Assembly (NCBI GenBank): GCA_045654885.1
Contig: JAZOOF010000031.1
Span: forward strand, 1-64,000
Length of the DNA: 64,000 nt
Origin: HGM04593 sp045654885
GTDB lineage: Bacteria > Bacteroidota > Bacteroidia > Bacteroidales > Bacteroidaceae
Direction of reading: 5' to 3'
Shown in pieces: positions 1-8,100 of the stretch (position 1 is the stretch's first letter; each line of letters starts with the position of its first letter). The position numbers and the translations under genes are program-made. The notes beneath the pieces were generated by a model, which was given only the letters and a program-made list of their open reading frames with translations, did no database searches and was not told where the DNA came from.

Positions 1-138
1 TACAACATGCTCTCTGAAGGTGCTAACAAGGCAACTCAGTGCATGACATTGAGAATAGATGAAAAAGATTCATTCGGTTTATTATTGGCAACAGCAAAGC
101 ACGATACTATAGGTGCTATAACAATAGAGAAATTATGA
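1..138 (+). CDS. HipS-like antitoxin / HipA N-terminal subdomain protein (3' part only)
   Basis: The window opens inside this gene; only the last 45 codons are present, in frame 1, ending in TGA at 136-138. The visible tail (FGLLLATAKHDTIGAITI) matches the end of the HipA N-subdomain 1 (couple_hipA) family, which in the tripartite HipBST systems is a separate small protein, HipS. The stop overlaps the ATG of the next gene (ATGA), typical of translational coupling of HipS and HipT. In HipBST of E. coli, HipS is known to act as the antitoxin; that role is inferred here. The upstream HipB-like DNA-binding partner would lie outside the window. Confidence 0.75.
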   Translation, partial: YNMLSEGANKATQCMTLRIDEKDSFGLLLATAKHDTIGAITIEKL

Positions 139-1139
139 GAACGATAGACGTTTGCCCCGGTACGCTTGCCTCGGGATTCGATACATATAGTCCTTCGTGC
201 CTGCGAAAAGTATTCGACGGTAAGAAGGTTAGCCACATCATGGACTTAACGATAAACGATGACACCGGAGGTGAGATTGTAGCATCAATAAACAAAATTT
301 CTATCTCTGGAGTACAGGAGAAGATATCAGCCATAATAAAAAAGGGAAAGATTATAATCACCCCTGAAGGAGAATCTGGGCGATATATTATAAAACCTAT
401 TCCCGAATATAAGAGTCTTCGCTTCAGGAATAATATCCCGGCAAATGAGCATCTGACCATGCAGATTGCAAGCCAGGTGTATAAAATCAATACAGCAGCG
501 AATGCACTTGCTTTTTTTGCAGATGGCAACCCCTTTTACATAACCAAGAGGTTTGACTATAGGGCTGATGGTTCTAAGATTAGACAAGATGATTTTGCTT
601 CTGTTGCCGGCAAAACCGAGCGAAATAGCGGTAGTGACTTCAAATATTCGGGTAGCTATGAGGACATCGCGAAACTCTTGAAACAAAGCGTTTCTGCGTG
701 GCAAGTTGAGATGGCCAAGTATTTCACGCTTGTAGTCTTCAATTATCTGTTTGGCAATGGCGATGCTCACCTGAAAAACTTCTCACTTCAGGAAACTGAT
801 GCCGGGGACTATGTGCTTACTCCTGCCTATGACTTGATGAACACCTCTATCCATGTCAACGATGGGGACTTTGCCCTGCAAGACGGGCTGATTCCTGAGT
901 CAGAATACTCGGATGTATATTCGAGGACATTACACCCATGCAAAGACGACTTCATTACTTTTGGAACGCGTATAGGAGTTCTACCTAAAAAGTTAACCTC
1001 TATTATTGAACTGTTTGCAACGGAGCAGCCAAAGGTTTACGAACTCATCGAGAATTCTTTTCTGGAGGAGAAGGTTAAACGTATGTACAAACAATCATAC
1101 CAAGAACGCTTGCACCGTTTCCAAAGGAGTGATAAATAA
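135..1139 (+). CDS. HipT-like serine/threonine kinase toxin (HipA C-terminal domain)
   Basis: A 334-residue HipA-family kinase lacking the N-terminal subdomain, which is encoded separately just upstream. Visible motifs are the Gly-rich/autophosphorylation segment ISISGVQEK (residues 55-63, with the Ser-Ile-Ser pair at 56-58 as in HipT), the catalytic loop GDAHLKN (D210, N215) and the metal-binding AYD (D233). HipA kinases phosphorylate aminoacyl-tRNA synthetases (GltX for HipA, TrpS for HipT) and stop growth; the target here is unknown. The 4-base overlap with the HipS-like gene supports one operon. It could also be a degenerate or regulatory HipA relative, but all key kinase residues are intact. 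Confidence 0.85.
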   Translation: MRTIDVCPGTLASGFDTYSPSCLRKVFDGKKVSHIMDLTINDDTGGEIVASINKISISGVQEKISAIIKKGKIIITPEGESGRYIIKPIPEYKSLRFRNNIPANEHLTMQIASQVYKINTAANALAFFADGNPFYITKRFDYRADGSKIRQDDFASVAGKTERNSGSDFKYSGSYEDIAKLLKQSVSAWQVEMAKYFTLVVFNYLFGNGDAHLKNFSLQETDAGDYVLTPAYDLMNTSIHVNDGDFALQDGLIPESEYSDVYSRTLHPCKDDFITFGTRIGVLPKKLTSIIELFATEQPKVYELIENSFLEEKVKRMYKQSYQERLHRFQRSDK

Positions 1140-1185
1140 AGTTATTTAGTTAGCAATGATTAGCAATAATACGCAAGAAAAAGCG

Positions 1186-1193
1186 TACCTTTG
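1186..1193 (+). promoter_or_regulatory. Bacteroidota promoter -7 box (TACCTTTG)
   Basis: TACCTTTG fits the TAnnTTTG consensus. The expected -33 TTTG is poorly matched (TTAG near 1160). No open frame of note follows, so the transcript would be the structured RNA at 1198-1405. Confidence 0.5.
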
Positions 1194-1197
1194 CATT

Positions 1198-1405
1198 AGA
1201 AATCATTTGGAACGCAAATGCGGTAAGAGGCTGAATATAAATCACTTCAATTTGGTTTCTACCGAAACTTGAAAATGAGCTTGAAAAGCGCGGTACAACA
1301 CGTATATCGAAATTGCTGATTATCAGCACGGTGAATTTGTGAGTATTTTCCGTGTCATTGTAAAAATGCGAGTTGTACCGATTAAAAGACTAAGGCGCTT
1401 ACAAT
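1198..1405 (+). ncRNA. Candidate structured non-coding RNA (about 200 nt)
   Basis: Immediately after the promoter box, a gene-free stretch folds into nested perfect stems: CATTTG/CAAATG (1204-1209/1215-1220); TTCAA-GTTTC/GAAAC-TTGAA around a TACC loop (1246-1273); an outer 9-bp stem CGGTACAAC/GTTGTACCG (1291-1299/1372-1380) enclosing TGCTGAT/ATCAGCA (1314-1328) and the partly overlapping CACGG/CCGTG (1327-1354); and a possible closing stem GTAAG/CTTAC (1223-1227/1398-1402). No coding frame explains it. The size would fit a 6S-like or a Bacteroidales-1-type RNA, but I cannot confirm the family. Ends are estimates. Confidence 0.5.
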
Positions 1406-1646
1406 CAATAGTGTAAATGTGTTGCATCGGAAAGTGACTACTGTGGCACGTTCTTGGTGTTCAATGCGTTAAGTTGATTGTGGCAACCTGAAATAGCTCT
1501 TTCTGGTGTCTCTGTGTGTTCGATATGCAGTGGTTAGATGTGTATAGAAATATATACCCACAATAGGTTTCTATGGTTATTTGTACCGAACATTGTTGGT
1601 TTATGATTCTTTTCACTATTTTTGTGCCTGTAAAATTAATCGGCTA
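1406..1646. other. Intergenic stretch before the DUF1573 gene
   Basis: No gene was recognised. It holds one inverted repeat, ATAGAAA/TTTCTAT (1544-1550/1568-1574), that could end the upstream RNA, and a promoter for the next gene at 1593-1624. Confidence 0.5.
1593..1624 (+). promoter_or_regulatory. Promoter of the DUF1573 gene
   Basis: The -7 box TATTTTTG (1617-1624) has a TTG-type -33 element about 24 bases upstream (near 1593-1599). It places transcription start near 1628, so the ATG at 1647 is favoured over in-frame alternatives further upstream. Confidence 0.6.
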
Positions 1647-2039
1647 ATGCTACGAAATTTCTTTTTTGTTGTTATGTGCTTGCTTGCGTTCCCAAAATAT
1701 ATGTTGGCGCAGGCGGTGGCTGAGTACCCGAAGAAGGTGCACGATTTTGGTGTGGTGGCCGAGAACTCCGATTCTGTGGCATGTGAGTTCAAGGTGGTGA
1801 ATGTCGGGGATAAACTGATGGTGATAGAGGGAGTCTATGTGAGTTGCGGTTGCACTTCGGCAACGCATTCAAAGGAACCGGTCGCTCCGGGCGACTCGGC
1901 TGCGGTGTATGTATCGTTCTACCCAAAAGATCTTGATGGCCGTTATCTCAAAACCATATATGTGTATACAAATACCATTCCGCGCAAGAATCATGTTCGC
2001 ATCAAGGCTGTAGTGGTTCAACCCGGCAAAGAAAAGTAA
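1647..2039 (+). CDS. Secreted DUF1573 (HYDIN/ASPM-like Ig fold) protein
   Basis: A 130-residue protein with an N-terminal signal peptide (hydrophobic FFFVVMCLLAF, cut near MLAQA) followed by one DUF1573 domain. The core signature is visible: HDFG near the start of the domain, then SCGCTSA and the PGDSAAVYVSF strand, ending in an Ig-like fold. The family is abundant in Bacteroidota, exported and functionally obscure. I chose the ATG at 1647 because it gives a clean signal peptide and lies just downstream of a consensus promoter; an earlier TTG in the same frame lies upstream of the promoter box. It stands alone between the RNA and the regulators. Confidence 0.85.
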   Translation: MLRNFFFVVMCLLAFPKYMLAQAVAEYPKKVHDFGVVAENSDSVACEFKVVNVGDKLMVIEGVYVSCGCTSATHSKEPVAPGDSAAVYVSFYPKDLDGRYLKTIYVYTNTIPRKNHVRIKAVVVQPGKEK

Positions 2040-2051
2040 CTGTGTGCCGGC

Positions 2052-2405
2052 TCATTTTCTCATGTTGCGGAAGTATTCGCCGGGGAGCATGCCATATTCC
2101 TTCCGGAATGCTCTGCGGAATGAGAAGGTGCTGTTGAAACCGCACTCTTTTGCCAAGTGGGCAATGGTGGCTTGGGGATTCTCGCTTTTACGTTTGATGA
2201 AATGTGCCAGTCGCAGTTTGTTGAGCAGTGTGGAGAAGGTGACTCCCAATTCCTGGTTTACAAACCGTGAAGCGTAGCTGCGGTTGGTGCCCAAGTCGGT
2301 GGCAAACGACTCTATGGAGCAGTCTGCAGCTGTGAAGAAAGGTGGCTTTGCAGTGAGTAGCTGCATGTACATTCTTTTGATATCTTTCAGTGCCGTTTCT
2401 TTCAT
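2052..2405 (-). CDS. Stand-alone AraC-type DNA-binding protein
   Basis: A 117-residue protein made almost entirely of an AraC/XylS HTH_18 domain: a first HTH near residues 27-60, then a second with the family signature around ECGFNSTFSFRRAFRKEYG and PGEYF at the end. There is no ligand-binding, receiver or membrane domain, so it is a minimal regulator. It lies directly downstream of the response regulator, on the same strand, but has its own promoter (2471-2503) and a leader hairpin that covers the start codon (2404-2450). Probable role: transcription control of neighbouring export genes; this is inference from position. Met-12 or Met-14 are alternative starts. Confidence 0.85.
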   Translation of the reverse strand: MKETALKDIKRMYMQLLTAKPPFFTAADCSIESFATDLGTNRSYASRFVNQELGVTFSTLLNKLRLAHFIKRKSENPQATIAHLAKECGFNSTFSFRRAFRKEYGMLPGEYFRNMRK

Positions 2406-2450
2406 TCTTCAACTTTGTGCCTTTGTTTCGGTCACAAAGTTGGGAAGAAT
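2404..2450 (-). promoter_or_regulatory. Leader hairpin occluding the AraC gene start codon
   Basis: On the minus strand the leader reads ATTCTTC-CC-AACTTTGTG, a 13-base loop, then CACAAAGTT-GAAGAAT: 16 paired bases with a two-base bulge. The last two bases of the stem are the A and T of the ATG at 2405-2403. The hairpin could gate translation, act as a protein-binding site, or end transcription from the response regulator gene. Confidence 0.6.
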
Positions 2451-2470
2451 GTAACACAATCATTTTCACT

Positions 2471-2503
2471 CAAAAGTATTCCGCTTTTAACTCAAACGAC
2501 AAA
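2471..2503 (-). promoter_or_regulatory. Promoter of the AraC-domain gene
   Basis: Read on the minus strand, TTTG (2503-2500) and TACTTTTG (2478-2471) lie 25 bases apart and match the Bacteroidota -33/-7 elements. Transcription would start near 2467, giving a leader of about 60 bases that contains the start-codon hairpin. Confidence 0.6.
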
Positions 2504-2521
2504 ATGCGGCTTCAGGGTGGC

Positions 2522-3313
2522 TCAAGAGCCACTTTTCCTGTATTCGGTTGGAGTTACGTCGAATTCGGCTTTGAAGGCGCGGCTGAAGTAGCTTGGCGAT
2601 TCAAAGCCGCACACGGCCTGGATCTCGCCCATTGTCATGCTTGAGTTCTTGAGCAGGTATTTTGCTCTTGCAAGCCTGCGCTGACGTATGTAGTTGGTGG
2701 TGTTTGTGCCTGTTACGCTGTTTATCCTGCGGTTGAGGGTGGTGATGCTCATTATCATGTGCTCTGCAAGCATAGCGGCGTTAAGGTTGCAGTCCATGAT
2801 GTTTTCGTGTATATATTCATCGATTTGCCTGATGAACTCCTTATCGCTTTTCTTAATACTGTTTATGCGGCCGTTGTAGTCGTCGATGTTTGCTTCGAGA
2901 ATTTGCTTGCTGTATTTCTTTTTGAGCATTTCTCTCTGCTCAATCAGCTTGCGCACCATCATCAGCAGTTCGTCGGGGATGAACGGCTTGCCAAGGTAAA
3001 CCTCGGCTCCTGCGTCAAGGCCTGTGAGACGGTCGTTGTTCTCTGTGCGTGCCGATACCACGATTATAGGTATGTGGTTGGTCTCTTCATTTCCTCTCAG
3101 TGCCTTTATGAGCTCGATGCCGTCCATCTGTGGCATCATTATGTCGGTGATGACGAGCTGAGGGTGTTTCTGCTCTATAATTTCGAGGGCTTCCTTGCCG
3201 TTCTGTGCCCAGCAGTAGCTGTAGCCCTCGTTATTGAGCATCTGTGTTATCAGCAGGGCAACATCATTGTCATCCTCGGCAAGCAGCACGTATTCGTGCA
3301 AGTCACCCCCCAT
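2522..3313 (-). CDS. Response regulator: receiver domain plus AraC-type HTH
   Basis: A 263-residue regulator. Residues 8-120 form a receiver with the acidic pair E13/D14/D15, phosphoacceptor D57 (VITDIMMP), the Ser/Thr of VVSA and the conserved K109 (YLGKPF). Residues about 160-263 form an AraC HTH_18 domain (AMLAEHMIMSITTLNRRI, then CGFESPSYFSRAFKAEFDVTP). This is the C-terminal half of the classic Bacteroidota hybrid two-component sensor, here as a separate frame. Its ATG lies inside the 3' end of the sensor gene (64-base overlap, frame -1) exactly at a run of six G. A -1 slip or an indel there would fuse the two proteins. Confidence 0.85.
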   Translation of the reverse strand: MGGDLHEYVLLAEDDNDVALLITQMLNNEGYSYCWAQNGKEALEIIEQKHPQLVITDIMMPQMDGIELIKALRGNEETNHIPIIVVSARTENNDRLTGLDAGAEVYLGKPFIPDELLMMVRKLIEQREMLKKKYSKQILEANIDDYNGRINSIKKSDKEFIRQIDEYIHENIMDCNLNAAMLAEHMIMSITTLNRRINSVTGTNTTNYIRQRRLARAKYLLKNSSMTMGEIQAVCGFESPSYFSRAFKAEFDVTPTEYRKSGS

Positions 3314-4875
3314 ATCTGTAAATTATTGTTTATCAATGTATTATCTTTTATTGTTGGTGCGCTCTCGTTCTTCGGGAACTCGTTGATGTCTACCTTCTCC
3401 CTCTCGCCACGGTTGTATTCAATCATTTCGGTGATAAGGGCAAGCAGTTCCTTGCTTTTGCGTGTTACGGCATCGAACTCCTTTTGGGCCAGCGCATTGT
3501 CGCTTGGGATGAAGCGTTCCAGTTCGTGTGTCATGCCCAGCACAACCGTCAATGGAGTGCGTAGCTGGTGTGTTATTCCGCGATAGAATTCCTGACGTTC
3601 GCGGTCAATCTTTTCCAATGCTTCGTTGGTGGTTCTGCGCTGTCTTGCTGCACGCACTATTGCGATTATTGCAATGATGGCAAACAGTATTATTCCACAA
3701 CTTCCCCACATGACGGTGTTGCGTATCTCTTTTTCGTATTCGGCCTTCGCAAGCGCCTCTTCAACTTCCTCTTTTCTTTTGTTTATCTCATAGTTTACTC
3801 TCAGGTTCTGGGTGTGTATCCTGTTTTCTTCTATTGCTGCACTGTCACTGTATGCCTGTGCTGTATGTGTGCTTTCAAGTGCTTCGCGCCATTGGCCTTT
3901 TGCCTCGTAAAGGAGTGCCTGTTGTGCATAAAGGCTTGCCAAGCGTCCTTTTGCTCCAATTCTTTTGGCGGCTTCAAGCGCCTCGCTGTTGTAGCGAAGT
4001 GCCTCACTGTGGTTGCCTTCCTTTATGTTAAGCTGTGCCAATGCTGTGCAAGGGTTCAGCCAGTGCCATACGTCCTTGGTTCTAAGCCCCATCTCATAGC
4101 TTTTCAGGTAGTTTTCCCTTGCGGCCTTGTAGTCGCCTGCAGCCTCGTCCAGTTCGCCCAGGTTCTGGAAACAGAGGCTTATGCCAATCTTGTTGTTGGC
4201 TTCGATGTTCTTCTGCATCGACAGGTTGTAGTAGATGCGTGCCGAGTCGGCATCGCCGTTCCTCTCTTTTATAGCTCCAATATTGGCGAAGTTTATCGCC
4301 TCTCCCGTGGCGCTGCGTAGCTCCTGCTCGCCTTTGAGCGCGCGACGAAACATCTCCTCGGCAACCTCGTCATTGCCTAGCGAGAGCATGACATTGCCCA
4401 GACCGTTAAGTGTGCGTACAATGTTCTTGCGCGCAATGAATGATGTGTCGCCGGTGATTTTGTCGCAAAGCTCCAATGCCTTGTAGTGGTTGGTACTTGC
4501 CTGCTGAAGGTCGCCTATGCGCCTGAAGTTTGTTCCTTGGTTGTTGTAGGCTATTATAAGTTGTAGGGTGTCATTACTCACCGTTGCAAGCTCAATGCAG
4601 CGGTCGTGCTGTTTTACGGCCGCTTCAAAGTCGGAGCGGTTGCGCATTACCGTTCCCAGCTTTTGTCTTATAAGCAGTTCGCTTCCAATGTCTTTGGCGG
4701 CATTGTAGTGTTGTGCCAGGCTGTCAAGTTTGTAAGGGTGCCACAAGGTGTCGGCTATGACCTTGGCGTTTGCGCTGTCCGAAGCTGTTTGCCATTGCAT
4801 TTTGCCACTACCTGTGCAGGCAGTGATTATGGCTGCAATAGCGATTATGACGGAAATATGGGTCTTTGTTTGCAT
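3250..4875 (-). CDS. TPR sensor protein with DHp (HisKA) domain but no ATPase domain
   Basis: A 541-residue protein. It has an N-terminal hydrophobic segment ending ITAC at C20 (signal or lipobox-like), about seven tetratricopeptide repeats over residues 55-350, a coiled coil 350-385, one transmembrane helix 387-408 and a cytoplasmic DHp domain whose phosphoacceptor motif is HQLRTPL (H436). After about residue 495, where a HATPase_c domain of some 110 residues should follow, the protein runs out in a short tail and stops inside the response regulator gene. With no catalytic domain it cannot autophosphorylate by itself as drawn. TPR-type hybrid sensors in this phylum respond to periplasmic signals; the signal is unknown here. 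Confidence 0.8.
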   Translation of the reverse strand: MQTKTHISVIIAIAAIITACTGSGKMQWQTASDSANAKVIADTLWHPYKLDSLAQHYNAAKDIGSELLIRQKLGTVMRNRSDFEAAVKQHDRCIELATVSNDTLQLIIAYNNQGTNFRRIGDLQQASTNHYKALELCDKITGDTSFIARKNIVRTLNGLGNVMLSLGNDEVAEEMFRRALKGEQELRSATGEAINFANIGAIKERNGDADSARIYYNLSMQKNIEANNKIGISLCFQNLGELDEAAGDYKAARENYLKSYEMGLRTKDVWHWLNPCTALAQLNIKEGNHSEALRYNSEALEAAKRIGAKGRLASLYAQQALLYEAKGQWREALESTHTAQAYSDSAAIEENRIHTQNLRVNYEINKRKEEVEEALAKAEYEKEIRNTVMWGSCGIILFAIIAIIAIVRAARQRRTTNEALEKIDRERQEFYRGITHQLRTPLTVVLGMTHELERFIPSDNALAQKEFDAVTRKSKELLALITEMIEYNRGEREKVDINEFPKNESAPTIKDNTLINNNLQIWGVTCTNTCCLPRMTMMLPC

Positions 4876-4896
4876 ATGGTGCTATGTTCTTTGCTG

Positions 4897-4904
4897 CAAA
4901 TGTA
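4897..4904 (-). promoter_or_regulatory. Promoter -7 box of the TPR sensor gene
   Basis: On the minus strand TACATTTG matches TAnnTTTG, 21 bases before the ATG of the sensor gene. No clear -33 TTTG was found at the right spacing. Confidence 0.5.
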
Positions 4905-5124
4905 ACCAAAATACCCAATCCTGTTAAATGATTTTAACTCTACCGAGCATATTTTTACGTATTGTGCCTTTTTGATTCCCTTTTTGTGCTTTGCGTTAAA
5001 AACAACGCTTTTAAAGTGAAAAAGAGTTCCGCTTTATTGTGCCAATTTTGTAATGGTGAAAAAATGTAAAAAACAGTATAAAATCAAAAAATTCAATAAA
5101 ACAACTTTTTAAACTTTTTGCGTT

Positions 5125-8100
5125 ATGAAAAAGCAATTTTTATCCTTGTTGCTTGTGATGGCCGGGATGGTCTCATGGGCGCAAAGCGGTTGGACGGATC
5201 CTTCAAACGAGTATCAGTCCCAGACTGTTGTCTATGCTACTGTCGATTGCGGTGGCTATGAACTTTACAACGCCGAAGTGAGCCCCGAGGTAGCGGCCTT
5301 TGTGGATGGCGAGCTGAGAGCCGTAGTGAGCAGATTTAACCTGGTTGAGCGTGAGGACGGAGACTTGCGAATCTACACATTGCGTGTCGGTGGTACAGCC
5401 GAGGATGATGGCAAGGAGATCACCTTCAAGCTCTATGATCCCATGTCCGGGCTCATCTACCCGTTGCAGTGCGGCGAGACAATTGAGTGGGCTGCCGATG
5501 CAACTCCTGCCCAGCCTTCGAGCTACTACACTCTCGCTGTCAATCCTGCTGTCAGAGCCTATGTCTATAAGTTTGAGGCCGATATAGAAACCATTGTGGA
5601 CCATTTCTCGCTTCGCGTGAATGACCGCATAGTGTTGGAAGAGTACCGCTACAAACTTCTTGATATCAATGATGAAGAGGTTACCGATTACGAAGGTGAA
5701 GCTGTTTGGATAATAGGCAACCCCAATATGCCTTATGTAGCACAGGCCGATGATACTGATATCCTTACCATGGTAGGTATGCGTGAGACACCCGACAACG
5801 ATGGTGATGGAGAAAATGACTATATGCCAGGAGTTGTGTTCACTGTCGGTGCCATGTTTGTGGAGTTCCCCACACAGGTACTTCCTGCTTATGTGCCGGT
5901 TGAGGGCATTAATGTTTATATGAATGATGAGTACTGGATCAGCGAGAACGAGTCAGTCTTTGAGTTCAAGTATAATGTTAACCCCGGTGATGCAACAGAC
6001 CCCTCTTTGACCGTAGAGTCAAGCAACCCCGATGTTGCCGAGGTGCTCATGAGCGAGGATGCAGGAATGTATCGCATCCATGCCTACTCAACAGGTGAGG
6101 TTACATTCACATTCCGCAGTGTTGCCCATCCCGATGTTTATACCGAGGCTACCACTGTAATCAAGCGTGAGCCTACAGGTGTTGCCATCAGGACAATAGG
6201 TAATATTGAGATTCCAGCCCCAGGTACAACACCTGCCGAAACTGTTGTTGAACTGGCATTGGGACAGAATGTCGTTGCAGTTGCCGGTGTTGAGCCTGAA
6301 GACGCGACAATAGAGTCATTCATCATGGAAATTGTCGATTCCGATGATATTCCATTTGAGGCAGATGTCGTTGAGAGCGGTGACATAATCGATAACGGTG
6401 ACGGCACTATAAGCTTCAGCTTCACATTCCTCAATGTTCCTGACAGGGATGTATATCTCAGGGCAATAGTCAATAACGGGCTCAGACACAAGGTACGCCT
6501 TGATGTCAAGCAGGGTGTCACAGGTATCGAACTCTCCGAGGCGGAGAAGACCGTGTGGTTCACCCAGGACATTGAGACATTCTTCTCAATTACAGCCGTT
6601 GCCGTTCCCGATGATGCAACCAACAAGAATCTCATTATCAACCTCGATGGTGATGATGTAATCAGTTACGAAGGCTATCTTGAAGATGGCGAGTACCGCT
6701 TCAAGATACAGGGCAAGGGTAATGCAACAGTTACATTCACAAGCGAAGACAACCCGTCAGTGTCTGCAACATGCGAGGTTACAGTAAAGAAGCGTGTAAG
6801 TGACATGTCTGTTGACTCGGATGTCTTCTTTATGCTCTACAATGACGGCGGCGAATACAGTTCCGTTTTGCGCTATTGGCCCGAGGATGCCGATTTCTAT
6901 AGCGAGAATGTCACAATCAATGTCTATTCCGACATGGAGAGCGAAGACTGGGTGCCTGTTGAAATCCATCCACAGGATGTTGTTGATGGCGCATTGGAAC
7001 TTACAGTTATTCCTCGAGCACTTTCATATTTCAATGTAGATTTCATCTATCTCAACCCCGAGGAGGGTGAAGAAATATCTGAGCCTCTTGTGTATAATGT
7101 TCAAGGCCAGGTACAGGAGAGAATGACCATTGGTGGCGGCTGGAACTGGCTCTCATTGATCACCTATAACGAGATGTGGTTCGAGGGCTTCGCCGAGAAT
7201 CTTATTGAGGCACGTGGCCAGTCACAACTTGTATATAACGACCCGTATTGGGGTCTCTTCGGTGACCTTGAGTACATGGACAACACACAGGCCTATAAGG
7301 TGAAGATGCACGAGGATACCGAGACTGTCCTGGAGTTCTGGAGCGAGTCCAATGGCAGCGGCCGCATTGAGCCAAAGTCTTTGACACGTGGCTGGAACTG
7401 GGTTTCTTATCCTTATGAGTTCTGCTATTCAGCCGATGATGTATTCAATGCCGGCAACTTCAGTGAGAATGACATGATTCTTTCTCTCAATGATGGCTTT
7501 GTTGTCAACGATGGCAATGGCTACTGGGAGGGTACTCTTGGAGATCTTACCCCATACCAGGGCTACATGATCTATTGCAACAACGATGTCGAGCTTGAGA
7601 TGCCACGTCGTTTTGACCTGCCACAGGGTTATTTCCGCGAAAAAGTTATGCCACGTGCTGCAGCCCGTGAGCGCAGTGTTTGGCAGTACGACAACAGCCG
7701 CTTTGCCAACGTCATGCCAATCATTGCAAATGTCGATATTGAGAACTGCGAGGAGTATACTATCGGTGCCTTTGTTGGCGACGAGTGCCGTGGTGAGGGT
7801 AAGTTCATCAATGGTAAGGCATTCATCAGCGTTAGCGGTGAGGTTGGTGAGACTGTGACATTCCGTCTGCACAACAGCTGGACAGGCGAGTTCACCACCA
7901 TCACCACAGAGCTCGCATTTGCTGACAAGGCCGGTTCACTCCAGGCACCGGTCCTCATGGGTACAATCGACGGTACAACAGGAATCGTCGATATCAACAC
8001 CATCGATGGCAACAACATCGAGTCAATCTATGACCTCACAGGCCGCAAGGTTGAGCAGATGACCGAGGGTATCTATGTAATAAAGGTACGCGAGGGCGAC

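Noticed and set aside
2472..5035. A shared motif AAAAGnnTTCCGCTTT upstream of both the AraC gene (2472-2487) and the sorted-protein gene (5020-5035), at first taken as a regulator binding site.
   Set aside because: The first copy is explained as the -7 box TACTTTTG on the minus strand; two AT-rich 16-mers with mismatches are weak evidence for an operator.
5203..8018. Minus-strand frames opposite the 1001-residue sorted protein.
   Set aside because: The plus-strand protein has signal peptide, Ig-like domains and a sorting domain; the opposite frames have none of these.
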